The notes: generated from the sequence alone by a model not told the origin. Shown: positions 8,795 to 17,579, numbered from the stretch's first letter. The stretch is 64,000 nucleotides of DNA from Thermoplasmata archaeon (GCA_022750195.1 JAKIWE010000002.1:168581-232580); one strand, 5' to 3'. Numbers and translations are program-made.

Positions 8795-10182
8795 CCGCGG
8801 CGGCGGGCCGCCGTGATCGCGGCGTCGAGGATCTCGACGCCTTCGTCGACCTCCGGTCCGCGGATGACGAGCGGCGGGATGTACCGTATCGACGACTTTC
8901 CGCACGGTAGCAGGACGAGCCCCCGGCGGTACGACTCCTCGATCACCCGGTCACGGAGCGCGACGTCGGGGGTCTTGTCCCTGGCCCCTTTGATGAACTC
9001 GGTCGCGACCATCAGTCCCAACCCGCGGACGTCGCCGATCTCCTCGTGCTTCTGCTGGAGCTCGCGAAGACGCGCGATCAGGTGCTCGCCCTGGACGCGA
9101 GAGTTCTCGATCAGCTTCTCGCGCTCGAGCACATCGAGCGTCGCGAGGGCCCCGGCGACCGCCACGAGGTTTCCGCCGAAGGTGTTGGAATGGGCGCCTT
9201 GGTGCGGGTAGTCGAGCTCCTTGCGGAACACCATCGCGCCGATCGGTAGGCCGCTCCCGAGCGCCTTCGCGGTCGCCACGATGTCGGGCGTGACGCCGTG
9301 GTGCTCGATGCCGAACCATTTGCCGGTGCGGCCGAAGCCGGCCTGGACCTCGTCGTCGATGAACAGGATGCCGTGTTCGTCGAGGATGCTCTTCATCGCG
9401 CGGAACCAGCCCTTCGGTGGAACGACGTAGCCGCCCTCGCCCATCACCGGCTCGGCGATGAACGCCGCGACGTCCTCCGGCGGGATCGACGTCTCGAAGT
9501 AGAGCTCTTTCAGGATCTTGGCGCAGTACAGGTCGCAGCTCGGGAACTCGAGCTGGTAGGGGCACCGGTAGCAGTACGGGGGCGGGATATGGTGACCGCC
9601 GCCGGTGAACGGCTGGAACCGAGCCCGCTGGGTCGGCTTCGAGGCCGTCATCGTAAGCGAGCCCATCGACCGACCGTGGAACGCGCCGAGGAGGCCGATG
9701 GTGATCGGTCGCTGGCGGTTCCACCGGGCGATCTTGAGCGCCGCCTCGACGCTCTCCGTCCCGCTGTTGGTGAAGAAGACCTTCTTCGCGAAGTCGCCGG
9801 GGATGAGGCCGGTGAGCCGCTCGGCGAGCCGGACCTGGTTCTCGTAGTAGTAGTCGGTCCCCGCGAAGTGCATCAGGCGGCCGGCCTGCTCGCGGATCGC
9901 GGCGACCACGTCCGGGTGACAGTGACCGGTGTTGACCACGCCGACGCCGGAGGTGAAATCGAGAAGCCGGTTGCCGTCGACGTCGTTCACCCAGACGCCC
10001 GAGGCGCTTTCGGCGACGACGGGCGAGGTCTTCGTGCTCGTCTGAAGGAATCGTGTGTCGGCCGCGACGATCTTCTTCCCTTTCGGTCCGGGGATCGCGG
10101 TCTTGAGGACCACGCCGCGCGGCGTCTTCGTCTCGTCTCCGGGGGAAATCGGGGTCGAGGAACGTGGAGTGCTCTGGCTCAT
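8791..10182 (-). CDS. Class III PLP-dependent aminotransferase (acetylornithine/GABA aminotransferase type)
   Basis: A 463-aa protein. FTNSGTESVEAALKIAR binds the cofactor phosphate, FHGRSMGSLTMTASK is the substrate loop, LFIDDEVQAGFGRTGKWF carries the PLP-contacting Asp, and the Schiff-base lysine is in TAKALGSGLPIGA. A CYRCPY...CDLYCAK insertion matches what I know of archaeal omega-aminotransferases and the related hyperthermophile amino acid racemases, so racemase activity is a real alternative. It is followed in the same operon by the zinc alcohol dehydrogenase. Confidence 0.88.
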   Translation of the reverse strand: MSQSTPRSSTPISPGDETKTPRGVVLKTAIPGPKGKKIVAADTRFLQTSTKTSPVVAESASGVWVNDVDGNRLLDFTSGVGVVNTGHCHPDVVAAIREQAGRLMHFAGTDYYYENQVRLAERLTGLIPGDFAKKVFFTNSGTESVEAALKIARWNRQRPITIGLLGAFHGRSMGSLTMTASKPTQRARFQPFTGGGHHIPPPYCYRCPYQLEFPSCDLYCAKILKELYFETSIPPEDVAAFIAEPVMGEGGYVVPPKGWFRAMKSILDEHGILFIDDEVQAGFGRTGKWFGIEHHGVTPDIVATAKALGSGLPIGAMVFRKELDYPHQGAHSNTFGGNLVAVAGALATLDVLEREKLIENSRVQGEHLIARLRELQQKHEEIGDVRGLGLMVATEFIKGARDKTPDVALRDRVIEESYRRGLVLLPCGKSSIRYIPPLVIRGPEVDEGVEILDAAITAARRRG

Positions 10183-10278
10183 GGTCGGCTCGGACCGAGC
10201 ACCGCCGTGGAGCGGAAAAGCGTTCGCAAGGCGTCCGCGGGCCCGGCGGATTCCGGAACGGCCAGTGGAGCCGTGGGG

Positions 10279-10284
10279 TTTATT
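10279..10284 (+). promoter_or_regulatory. TATA-like box of the 88-aa protein gene
   Basis: TTTATT, 27-32 nt before the ATG at 10311, in the spacer divergent from the aminotransferase start at 10182. It supports a leaderless start at 10311. Confidence 0.5.
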
Positions 10285-10310
10285 GGGCGTGCAGATTGGA
10301 AAGCCCCCTC

Positions 10311-10577
10311 ATGGGCGACGAGGGGTGGGACCCGCCGTCCACCGCTCGTTCGCCTCCCCAACTGCCGCTCGACAAGGTCGTCCCGGCGCGCGCGGTCCTC
10401 ACGGAGCTCGCTCGGGGGTTTCTCCTCGTGAACGACACCGACCGGCGTCAGGCGGCTCGGTTCGCGGCGACGTTCCTCAAAGAGCGGATCGCCGAGGGGG
10501 AATCGACCAAGGCGTCCCCGCCCCGGCGTGGGCCGACGCGGACCCACGGCGGGCCGGACGCTCCGGCGTTGCGTTAG
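10311..10577 (+). CDS. Small hypothetical protein
   Basis: An 88-aa protein placed by the TATA-like box 27 nt upstream. The middle (DKVVPARAVLTELARGFLLV, then RRQAARFAATFLKERIAEGE) is helical; the tail is basic and proline-rich. No family is recognised. Its stop overlaps the stop of the convergent aminotransferase. Confidence 0.5.
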   Translation: MGDEGWDPPSTARSPPQLPLDKVVPARAVLTELARGFLLVNDTDRRQAARFAATFLKERIAEGESTKASPPRRGPTRTHGGPDAPALR

Positions 10578-11662
10578 CTCGCCGGCGCGTTCCGGATCTG
10601 CAGGTACACTGCAAGGTCGTTCGGGAAGCTGCGTTGCGTCAGCGTCAGCCGTACCCCCGAATCGTCGCCGAAGTACGAGCCGGGACAGACGAGGACGCCC
10701 AGCCCGGCCGCTCGGTGGGCCAGCGCATCCCCCGCTCCGGGGGCTCCTCGTCGGTCGAACCAGAGCGGGGCCGCGATCGCTCGGGCCTCCGGCACGGCGC
10801 GCCCCAGGGCGCGCCGATTTCGACGGAAGATCCCCCGGGCCTCCGCGAGGATCTGGGTCCGATGTCGAAGCAGCGACATCGCGCTCCGGATCGAGTGGTC
10901 CGGGACCTCGTCCGTGAGGAGCCCGTGAAATCGAGCGAATTCGGCGGCCGACTCCTCGGGGGCGACGACCCATCCGACGCGGATGTCGTCCCCACCGTAC
11001 GCCTTCGTGAACGTCCCGGTGCACCAGAGCCCGGGTCGGCCCACGCTCCCCCACGAAGGCGAGGGCGTGAACTCTCGGAACGTCTCGTCGATCAGGGTCG
11101 CCCGTCGCGTGGCGAACGCCTCGTCGAGGAACGAGCGGTCGACGCGAAGGCCGGTGGGATTGTTCGGGTCGGAGAGGGCGGTAAAGTCGGGTCGCAGTTC
11201 GGGGTCGGTGCGAAAGCCCGCCACGCGGGTAGCGTCGAGCATCGGCGGGTACTCCGGGATCGAGAACCCGGCATTCGGGACGCGGCCGAGGCTGCGGCTC
11301 AGGTCGCGGGCCAGGAAGAGCAAGGCGAGCGAGTTCGCTTCCGTGGCGCCGTGCGTCAGGGAGATACGCCGGCGATCGACCCCGAGCAGCGAAGCCAAAC
11401 GGCGGACCAACTCACCCGGTTCGGCGTCCGGCACACGGCGCAGCGCGGTGACGGTTCGCCGTAGCTGACCGTACATTCCGCTGCGACCCAGGTTGTGCGG
11501 CAGGCTCGAACGGTCCTCGATCCAACGCGCGAGCGGGAACGGCAACACCGGGTCGCGGGCACGGCCCGAGACGGCGCGAGGTCGTGATGCGGTGGTACGG
11601 ACCGGTCGGCGGGATCTCGGCAAGGGACTCCTGCCAGAGTAGCGAGGTCGCGCCCCCAACAA
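10574..11662 (-). CDS. Class I/II PLP-dependent aminotransferase
   Basis: The frame allows up to 362 aa. Visible are the N-terminal PLARWIEDR...HNLGRSGM segment common in archaeal members, LTHGATEANSLALL (phosphate-binding), DPNNPTG, LIDETFREF with the PLP-contacting Asp, and the Schiff-base lysine in TFTKAYGGDDIRVGW. The active-site arginine could be in GVRLTLTQRSF. The start is uncertain: only TTG codons (11662, 11623) are available before the conserved part. The amino acid substrate is unknown. It is divergent from the DinB-like gene. Confidence 0.8.
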   Translation of the reverse strand: MLGARPRYSGRSPLPRSRRPVRTTASRPRAVSGRARDPVLPFPLARWIEDRSSLPHNLGRSGMYGQLRRTVTALRRVPDAEPGELVRRLASLLGVDRRRISLTHGATEANSLALLFLARDLSRSLGRVPNAGFSIPEYPPMLDATRVAGFRTDPELRPDFTALSDPNNPTGLRVDRSFLDEAFATRRATLIDETFREFTPSPSWGSVGRPGLWCTGTFTKAYGGDDIRVGWVVAPEESAAEFARFHGLLTDEVPDHSIRSAMSLLRHRTQILAEARGIFRRNRRALGRAVPEARAIAAPLWFDRRGAPGAGDALAHRAAGLGVLVCPGSYFGDDSGVRLTLTQRSFPNDLAVYLQIRNAPAS

Positions 11663-11695
11663 AGAACTATGCGAGGGTGGCCGTTCGCCGTCCCG

Positions 11696-12229
11696 ATGGT
11701 GACCCCGGACGATGTCCGCAGGCTGTTCGCCTACAATCGGGAAGTCTTCGTGCGCTACCTAACGGCGGTCAGCCGTCTCTCGCCGCGCGCAGCTGCCGTG
11801 GACCGGGGCATCGGACACCTTTCGTTCCAGAACACGCTCGTTCACATTCTCCATGTCCACGAGGCGTGGCTGGTGTACATCTTCCAGGCCCGGCTCCACG
11901 AGCGCTCCGAGCGCGAGTGGGCCTACGACCGGTACCCGACGATGGCGGTGGTCCGGGCCTACTCGAAGAAGGTCTGGGCGGAGATCGACGAGTTCCTCGC
12001 CGGGTTAAGGCCCGCCGACCTTAAGCGGCCGATGAAGGCCCCGTGGATGCCGGGCCGGTACACGTTGGCCGATGTCTGCTTTCAGACGTCGTTCGAGCAG
12101 GCGCACCATCTGGGGGAGATCATCGGCGCCTACTGGCGCATGAATCGTGAGCCGCCCGAGATGACTTGGATCGACCTTCATCGTGACCTCGGTCGACGAC
12201 GCCCCTTGCCTCGAGCCCGTCGCCGTTGA
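11696..12229 (+). CDS. DinB-like four-helix protein
   Basis: A 177-aa protein from the ATG at 11696, about 26 nt after an AAAGAACTAT box. The sequence is a helical bundle with three histidines in the DinB/YfiT pattern: H of LVHILHVHEAWL near residue 52, then H of EQAHHLGEIIGAYWRM near 142-143. DinB-fold proteins bind a metal through such histidines and often act as thiol-dependent transferases. The extreme C-terminus is arginine-rich. The function is not assignable further. Confidence 0.72.
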   Translation: MVTPDDVRRLFAYNREVFVRYLTAVSRLSPRAAAVDRGIGHLSFQNTLVHILHVHEAWLVYIFQARLHERSEREWAYDRYPTMAVVRAYSKKVWAEIDEFLAGLRPADLKRPMKAPWMPGRYTLADVCFQTSFEQAHHLGEIIGAYWRMNREPPEMTWIDLHRDLGRRRPLPRARRR

Positions 12230-12281
12230 CGCATCGCGAGGAGCCGCGGCGCTGGACCAGCGCCTACGGACTCGATCCGGT

Positions 12282-13568
12282 TCAGGGGGCCGTCCCGTGG
12301 AGCTCGGAATCGACCCGCGCGGCGAGCGCCGGATCCTTCGACAGCATTCGCGCGAGCGCGAAGTTCGAACCGTCCGGGTGCCACTGCGCCACCGCGAAGC
12401 AACCGAGCAGGGCTGTCGCCGCGCTCGGCCCCGGCGCGATCGTGACCACCCAATCCCTGTCGTCGTTCGGTCGCGTGCGATGGGCGTCGCCGACCGTCGT
12501 GCCGCCCGCATCGACCAGCCGGAAAGCGCCCTCCTGGTATCCGGGGGCGACCGCGAGGATCGGCGAGGTCGAACTGGAGCGATCGAAACCTCGCAATCCC
12601 TGGAAGGCTTCGAGGAGCTTGGGAACCGTCCGCGGGAAGGTGGCAAATCCTCCCTCCATCCGGACGATCAACGACCCATCCGCGTCGTAGAACCCGAGCC
12701 GGGCCAGCCCACGTTCGGCCCGGTCGTCCACCCTCATCTCGAGGACGAGGCGACCTAGGGCCACCCCCCCCGGGTCGCGGAGCTGCCAAAACTCCCGGAC
12801 GAGCGTCGGATCGTTCACGGTGAACTGGAAGACCCGGTTCATCACTCGGTCGACCTGGACGATCGCCACGAGGCTCCCCCGGGAATCCTGGATCTTCCAG
12901 CGACTTCCCGCTTCCCCCCGGAGCTTCATCTCGCGTCGAAAGCGAAGAGGAGGATTCGGGACGGCGGCGAGTACGCTCGCCCACCGCCCTGGCGCAGCGG
13001 CCGGCTGCCCGGGATTCGCGGAGAGGGCGAGGGGGAGGTCGGGGGCCACGTCGTCCAACGTGAGCGATACGGAGGGGAGGGGACTCGTAGGGCCCACCAA
13101 CGACTGCTGGATCACTCGGCGCTCGGTCGTCTGACGATAGAAAAGCAGGACCTGAACCCGGAGCATCCGGGAGACCCGGCCCTGGTACACCGCGAAGAGC
13201 GCGAAGCCGGCGACCGCGAGCGAGATCGAGGCGAGGACGACGTAGAACCCCGTGGTCAATCCTAGCGCGACGGTTCGCAATACTCCCGTGGCCGCGAAGC
13301 CCGCGAGAAGGAGGCCCAGCCCGAGGTACTGCCGTCGCTGAAAAGTGTCTCGGAGTGCGTAGCTCCGGGCCGAGATCCGCAGGGCGTCGGCCACCGTCAG
13401 CGGAACGGCGCTCGGAAGAGGCTCCGTGCACGTTCGGCATCGGCGCAGGCCCGGCGGGTTCGATGCGCCGCAGGAAAAACACGGATTCCCGGCGCGGTCC
13501 AGGCGCGCCGCGAAGGTCTCGCCCGGTGGGCCTACGAATCTCAGCGGAGGAGGCGTGCGGGCGGCCAC
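12282..13568 (-). CDS. Zinc-ribbon membrane protein with a scramblase/LURP-like beta domain
   Basis: A 428-aa protein. An N-terminal zinc-ribbon (NPCFSCGASNPPGLRRCRTC, residues about 28-47) is followed by two TM helices (about 80-135). A long beta-rich cytoplasmic or external part then has repeats such as WKIQDSRGSLVAIVQVDRV and WQLRDPGGVALGRLVLEM. The alternating strand pattern with D-x-x-G-x turns resembles tubby C-terminal-like/phospholipid scramblase-related domains (inference from pattern only). It stands alone between unrelated genes. Confidence 0.6.
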   Translation of the reverse strand: MAARTPPPLRFVGPPGETFAARLDRAGNPCFSCGASNPPGLRRCRTCTEPLPSAVPLTVADALRISARSYALRDTFQRRQYLGLGLLLAGFAATGVLRTVALGLTTGFYVVLASISLAVAGFALFAVYQGRVSRMLRVQVLLFYRQTTERRVIQQSLVGPTSPLPSVSLTLDDVAPDLPLALSANPGQPAAAPGRWASVLAAVPNPPLRFRREMKLRGEAGSRWKIQDSRGSLVAIVQVDRVMNRVFQFTVNDPTLVREFWQLRDPGGVALGRLVLEMRVDDRAERGLARLGFYDADGSLIVRMEGGFATFPRTVPKLLEAFQGLRGFDRSSSTSPILAVAPGYQEGAFRLVDAGGTTVGDAHRTRPNDDRDWVVTIAPGPSAATALLGCFAVAQWHPDGSNFALARMLSKDPALAARVDSELHGTAP

Positions 13569-13695
13569 TCCCCGGCGGAGGCGAGAGGGGACATCAATGC
13601 TGTCCCCGGCCGTCGGCTCGGAGTCGGACGAGGTGGGTCGGCAGGAAACGGTGGGCGAGGCGGGGCGTAGGCGCCCCGCCTCGCTGGGAGCGCCC

Positions 13696-14610
13696 TCAGT
13701 GGATCACGATCGAGTGGAAGAACACTCCGTTAGGGCCGGTCTCGAAGTCGAGGTGGGCCATCGCCGTCGCCGACGGCCAGCCGTACGCTTGAGCGTAGGT
13801 GTCCGTGGTCCCGTACCAGACCAGTTCGTAGCTGTCCGAGGCGTTCAGCGAAGCGTTGAACCAGAACACCGCAGGGATCTTGCCTGTGGTGGGGACCGAG
13901 TAGCTGTTCAGGAGCGAGTAGGTCGACGAGTTGTAGCTGAAGCAGATGCCGCCGTACGAGGGGTTGTAGCAGCCGTAGTAGATGCTCACCGAGTTCTCAG
14001 CGGTAAGGGCGAACGGCGGCAGGTTCTGCGGGCTCGCGAAGGCGCTCCCGTTGGTCGTGTCCATGAGGTAAAACGGCCCATCGAAGCCGGTGGCCGCGTA
14101 GGCGGCGCAGGAGCCGCTCGTGAACGTACCGTAGCTCGTCGTGCTGGTCGTGGTGGGGCACTTGCCTGAGTAGGAGATGTCTACTGAGGTGTTGAACGAG
14201 TACGCCGCGTTGACCTTGATCGAGTGGGCGCCGGTGGTCCCGATGGCGATGGGCCAGGTGATCGTCAGGTAGTTGTAGATCGAACCGTACCCTGATCCCG
14301 CCGCGCAGCTCGTCTTCGCCCACGCCCACTCGCGGGCCTTCGCGACCCCGGTCGAGTCGCTGAACTGGGGGTCGGTCGGCGTTTTCGCCTTCGCGCAACC
14401 GGAGCTGTACACGAAGTTGCCGGTGCTCACGCTCGCGTGGAACGGCGGCAGAAGCTTGACCGGGCCATGGACAATGCCGCCGGCGGCCACGGGGGCCACC
14501 AGCATCAACATCGCGAGCCCGATCACTCCGCCGGCCGAGCCGATCGCGGGAAACCGCAGGGTGCGCCGAAGGTCGGCTTTCAGACGATGCCCACTCTTCC
14601 GTGTCGTCAT
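13696..14610 (-). CDS. Exported or surface protein, Ser/Thr/Tyr-rich
   Basis: A 304-aa protein from the ATG at 14610 (the frame is open to 14634). A basic N-terminus precedes one hydrophobic helix (GGVIGLAMLMLVAPVAAGG), then about 255 residues rich in S, T, Y, G and N with several paired cysteines (SGC...TSC, GKC...SGSC, GCYNPSYGGIC) and N-x-S/T sites. This composition is that of archaeal secreted or S-layer-associated proteins. No catalytic motif is seen. The cysteines suggest disulfides outside the cell. Confidence 0.7.
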   Translation of the reverse strand: MTTRKSGHRLKADLRRTLRFPAIGSAGGVIGLAMLMLVAPVAAGGIVHGPVKLLPPFHASVSTGNFVYSSGCAKAKTPTDPQFSDSTGVAKAREWAWAKTSCAAGSGYGSIYNYLTITWPIAIGTTGAHSIKVNAAYSFNTSVDISYSGKCPTTTSTTSYGTFTSGSCAAYAATGFDGPFYLMDTTNGSAFASPQNLPPFALTAENSVSIYYGCYNPSYGGICFSYNSSTYSLLNSYSVPTTGKIPAVFWFNASLNASDSYELVWYGTTDTYAQAYGWPSATAMAHLDFETGPNGVFFHSIVIH

Positions 14611-14804
14611 GGTTCCTTCCCTCCGCCTCCCCATGGAGCGTTGCCCTCTGGCTGGCCCCCTGCGAGGTGGAACGTGAACGATCGGGTCGCCGGTCCGACC
14701 GATCCGGGACGGAGTCTGACCGACGTCACCGTGTCGAGGACCGGCTTCTCCTATCTACAGCTATGCCGCCCGCACGCCCGGACCGCCCAGCGGCCCCTCC
14801 CCGC

Positions 14805-15500
14805 TCAGCGCAGATCGTCTGCGGCCAACTGGGGCCGCCGGGCCTTCGCCGGCGCATGCGCCATCCTCCACGTCAGGACGGCCAGGAGAGCGCCGACAGG
14901 GGCCGACAGCAGGTAGAGCCACAGGTCCGTGAACAGCCCCGTGAGAACAGCCGGGCCCAGCGTTCGAGCCGGGTTCAGCGAGCTTCGGGTCCAGGGCCCG
15001 ATCACGTACGTGGAGGCCGCCACGACCGCTCCCGGGAGAACGAGACGCCAGCGGCCTCGGCCCGCTCCCTCGTCGACGAGGAGGAGCACCACCAGCACGA
15101 GGAGAAAGGTGAACGCCACCTCTCCGAGGAAATCCCAGGCGAGGTTCCCGGAGGGGGTCGTTGCGCCGAGTCGGTCGCCGTTCCCGAGAACCAGCTTGAC
15201 GGTCGCGCTGGCGGCCAACGCCCCCGCCAGCTGGGCCACGACGTTCGCGGCCGCACCGCTGGCGGGGAGCTGGCGGCGAACGGCTAGGGCGAGGGTGACC
15301 ACCGGATTGAGATGCGCCCCAGAGATCGAGGCGAACAGCAAGATGGGGATCGTGACTGCCGCGAACCAAGCGATCGGGAGCAACCACGTCCGCAGTTCGG
15401 ACTGACCGCTCGTCAGGACCATCGCTCCCGTCCCGATGCCGACCAGGAGCGCGGTCCCGGCCGCCTCGGCGAGGAGCCGCCGGCTCAGCGGGGAGCTCAC
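14805..15500 (-). CDS. MIP-family aquaporin / aquaglyceroporin
   Basis: A 231-aa protein with six TM helices and the two half-helix motifs: HLNPVVTLALAV (first NPx box; third residue V rather than A) and SLNPARTLGPAV (second NPA box). It starts with GTG overlapping the stop of arsC by 4 nt, so it is made with the arsenate reductase. In Sinorhizobium meliloti an aquaglyceroporin (AqpS) paired with ArsC lets arsenite flow out of the cell; the same downhill arsenite exit is the likely role here (inference from gene order). A water or glycerol channel is the alternative. Confidence 0.85.
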   Translation of the reverse strand: MSSPLSRRLLAEAAGTALLVGIGTGAMVLTSGQSELRTWLLPIAWFAAVTIPILLFASISGAHLNPVVTLALAVRRQLPASGAAANVVAQLAGALAASATVKLVLGNGDRLGATTPSGNLAWDFLGEVAFTFLLVLVVLLLVDEGAGRGRWRLVLPGAVVAASTYVIGPWTRSSLNPARTLGPAVLTGLFTDLWLYLLSAPVGALLAVLTWRMAHAPAKARRPQLAADDLR

Positions 15501-15961
15501 GGAGGGGTCGGGGAAGACCGCGCGGCCGACCGCCGCCGCTCGAGCTCGATCTCGGCGCGAAGTCCCTCGACCCGTTGCCGCAACTGGTCGCGGACCCTGC
15601 GGAACCCGGCGTCGTCGAGCTTCGCGGGGTCCGGAAGTCCCCAGTCCCTGAGTTCGAGCTTCTTCAGCCGAGCGGGGCAGCTGGCGTCATCGAGACAACC
15701 CATCGTCACCCGGAGGCTGGCCCGGTCCATCTGCTCGTTCGTCACCAGCTGCGGGGCATGGTCCGGCAGCGTCAGCCCGATCTCCGCCAGCATCGGACCG
15801 GTGCGCTCGTTGGGGGCCGGCGCAGGCCGAACCCCTCCGGAGATCGCCCGCCATCCGTCCGGCGGCGCAGCGTTGAACATCGCTTCGGCCATCAGCGACC
15901 GACCCGCGTTCCCGATGCAGATGAACAGGACGGTGCGCGGTGGGTCAGGAGGCGGCGCCAC
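15497..15961 (-). CDS. arsC: Arsenate reductase, low-molecular-weight phosphatase type
   Basis: A 154-aa protein starting at GTG 15961. The P-loop is LFICIGNAGRSLMAEAMF (C-x5-R-S). A pair of later cysteines, MGCLDDASCPA, sits where thioredoxin-coupled ArsC proteins carry their resolving cysteines, though five rather than six residues separate them. WGLPDPA resembles the WGFDDPA-type segment of ArsC. It would reduce arsenate to arsenite. It lies between a CC-rich AbrB regulator (9 nt upstream) and an aquaporin (4-nt overlap). A plain protein-tyrosine phosphatase is less likely given the extra cysteines and context. Confidence 0.8.
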   Translation of the reverse strand: MAPPPDPPRTVLFICIGNAGRSLMAEAMFNAAPPDGWRAISGGVRPAPAPNERTGPMLAEIGLTLPDHAPQLVTNEQMDRASLRVTMGCLDDASCPARLKKLELRDWGLPDPAKLDDAGFRRVRDQLRQRVEGLRAEIELERRRSAARSSPTPP

Positions 15962-15970
15962 GGGACCCGC

Positions 15971-16309
15971 TCACGCCCGAAGGATCTCGGAGAGCATCGG
16001 CCCGTAGGCGGTGCGGATCGCCTCGGCGAGCGAGTCGACCTTCAGCAGGGAGAGGCAACAGACCTGGTCGTCTTTCTTCCAGGCGACCACGGCGAGTTTG
16101 TCGTTCGCCTTGATGCCGGCCTTCTCCCGGAGCTCCTTCGGGAGGACCATCTGGCCGCGCGCGTCGACCCCGACCACCGCCTCCACCTGGCAGCAGCCCG
16201 ATGCCGGGAAGCCGCAGCAGGAGCTCTCGGCGCCGCAGCAGTCGTCGCCGCAACAGTCGGAGCTAGTCGGCACGCGCTTCTTCGCTGAGGTCCGCTTCGT
16301 GTTCGCCAT
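15971..16309 (-). CDS. CC-rich AbrB-domain protein (HgcAB-associated/ArsR-context type)
   Basis: A 112-aa protein from the ATG at 16309 (an earlier ATG at 16327 is possible). The N-terminal third has four cysteine pairs (DCCGDDCCG, SSCC, SGCC), and the rest is an AbrB/MazE swapped-hairpin domain (VGVDARGQMVLPKELREKAGI...DKLAVV) followed by VCCLSLLKVD and a C-terminal GPML-x-EIL helix. This combination is annotated in archaea as HgcAB-associated protein and is also seen with arsenic genes (recalled). The cysteines are well placed to bind As(III) or another soft metal and so to sense it. It is the first gene of the ars-like operon. Confidence 0.78.
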   Translation of the reverse strand: MANTKRTSAKKRVPTSSDCCGDDCCGAESSCCGFPASGCCQVEAVVGVDARGQMVLPKELREKAGIKANDKLAVVAWKKDDQVCCLSLLKVDSLAEAIRTAYGPMLSEILRA

Positions 16310-16334
16310 GGGTATCGTCCCTTCCACGTCTGCT

Positions 16335-16356
16335 GAATATTTAGAGTACTCGTACT
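16335..16356 (-). promoter_or_regulatory. Promoter and palindromic operator of the ars-like operon
   Basis: In an AT-rich island upstream of 16309, the minus strand shows CTAAATATTC (TATA-like, about 26 nt before the start). Just upstream, where TFB or a regulator would bind, is the perfect palindrome AGTAC-TC-GTACT at 16345-16356. The CC-rich AbrB protein encoded directly downstream is the natural candidate to bind it (inference). Confidence 0.5.
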
Positions 16357-16386
16357 ATTCTGACAAATCAGAGCGCCGCTTTGGCG

Positions 16387-16617
16387 TCACCGGAGGTCCC
16401 CGAAGTCTAGGGTGGCGAGGGCGCACGCGGCGCACCGGAACCCCGGCACGTGCGTGGCACCTGCGAGAGGCATGGGCACCAGGGTCTCTCCCTTGAAGAC
16501 CGAGGCGTCGAAGTAACCGATCGACTCCACCCAGTTCATGCGATTGATCAGCGCGGCGAAACCGGCCCTCATCGGTTGCCCACACCGTGGGCACGCCGGG
16601 GGGAGGGAGGCCGACAT
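16387..16617 (-). CDS. Small zinc-binding protein (DUF6487-like)
   Basis: A 76-aa protein from the ATG at 16617. CPRCGQPM at the N-terminus and FRCAACALA near the C-terminus form two CxxC knuckles around an MNWVESIGYFDA... middle. The layout resembles the small bacterial and archaeal DUF6487-type zinc proteins (inference). Unknown role. It is divergent from the aldo/keto reductase gene across a 101-nt spacer. Confidence 0.6.
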   Translation of the reverse strand: MSASLPPACPRCGQPMRAGFAALINRMNWVESIGYFDASVFKGETLVPMPLAGATHVPGFRCAACALATLDFGDLR

Positions 16618-16692
16618 GCCCAGCCCACGACGCTGACCATTAAGACGCCAGAGGTGGCGCGTCGGAGGCCGTGCCCGCAATCCCGGACGGGG

Positions 16693-16699
16693 AAATATC
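16693..16699 (+). promoter_or_regulatory. TATA-like box of the aldo/keto reductase gene
   Basis: AAATATC lies 20-26 nt before the ATG at 16719 and is the only AT-rich heptamer in this spacer. It supports 16719 over the in-frame start at 16671. Confidence 0.5.
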
Positions 16700-16718
16700 T
16701 CGAGGGCGTGCCGGGTCC

Positions 16719-17579
16719 ATGTCGGCTTCCCGCCCCGCGGCAGGTTTCGATCTCTCGGCCGGCCTCGCTTCCACGGTCCGACTGCACGGCGGGGTGCCCA
16801 TGCCGGTCGTCGGCCTCGGAGTGTGGAAGATGCCGGCGGGCAGAACGACGGAGCGGGCGGTCGCGGAGGCGTTGGGCCTCGGCTATCGGCTCATCGACAC
16901 CGCGGCGATGTACGGCAACGAGAAGGACGTGGGCGCGGCGGTCCGCGCTTCCGGGATCCCCCGGGAGGAGATCTTTGTCACAACCAAGGTCTGGAACGAG
17001 GACCACGGCTACGACCGCGCGATGCGGGCCTTCGCGAGGAGCGAACGCCAGCTCGACGTCGGGCCGATCGACCTCTACCTGATCCACTGGCCCGTGCAAG
17101 GTCTGCGCTCCGACACCTGGCGGGCGCTCGAGAAGCTCCAGGCGGAGGGACGGTGCCGTTCGATCGGGGTCAGCAACTACTCGGTCGCCCACCTCGAGGA
17201 GCTTCGACAACAGAGCCCGGGCCTCCCGGCGGCGGACCAGGTCGAATTTAGTCCGTTCCTGTTCCAGCGGGAGCTCCTCACGTACTGTCAAGAGCGAGGG
17301 ATCCAGCTCGAGGCGTACGCCCCCCTCACCCGGGGCCAGCGTCTCGACGACCCCCGGATCGCCCGCCTGGCCACCGCGCACGGCAAGAGCCCGGCCCAGA
17401 TCGTCCTCCGCTGGGCCCTCCAGCACGGGGTCGTCGTCATCCCAAAGACGGTGCACGTAGAGCGGATGCGCGAGAACGCGGGCTTGTTCGACTTCGCTCT
17501 CAGTGCCCCCGAGATCGAGACGCTAGATCGCCTGAACGAGGACCTCCACACCTCGTGGAATCCCGACCGCGCTCCGTAA
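16719..17579 (+). CDS. Aldo/keto reductase
   Basis: A 286-aa (beta/alpha)8 NADPH-dependent reductase. The catalytic tetrad is visible: D of YRLIDTAAMYGNE with its Tyr (residues about 60-70), K of VTTKVW (about 92) and H of LYLIHWP (about 122). The cofactor motif VVIPKTVHVERMRENAG is near 250. It reduces small aldehydes or ketones in the cytoplasm. The length is normal for the family. Confidence 0.9.
   Translation: MSASRPAAGFDLSAGLASTVRLHGGVPMPVVGLGVWKMPAGRTTERAVAEALGLGYRLIDTAAMYGNEKDVGAAVRASGIPREEIFVTTKVWNEDHGYDRAMRAFARSERQLDVGPIDLYLIHWPVQGLRSDTWRALEKLQAEGRCRSIGVSNYSVAHLEELRQQSPGLPAADQVEFSPFLFQRELLTYCQERGIQLEAYAPLTRGQRLDDPRIARLATAHGKSPAQIVLRWALQHGVVVIPKTVHVERMRENAGLFDFALSAPEIETLDRLNEDLHTSWNPDRAP

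Noticed and set aside
6428-9211. 927-codon plus-strand open frame
   Set aside because: It runs across the nucleotidyltransferase in another frame and antisense to the dehydrogenase and aminotransferase; the product is arginine/glycine-rich without any motif. A GC-rich shadow.
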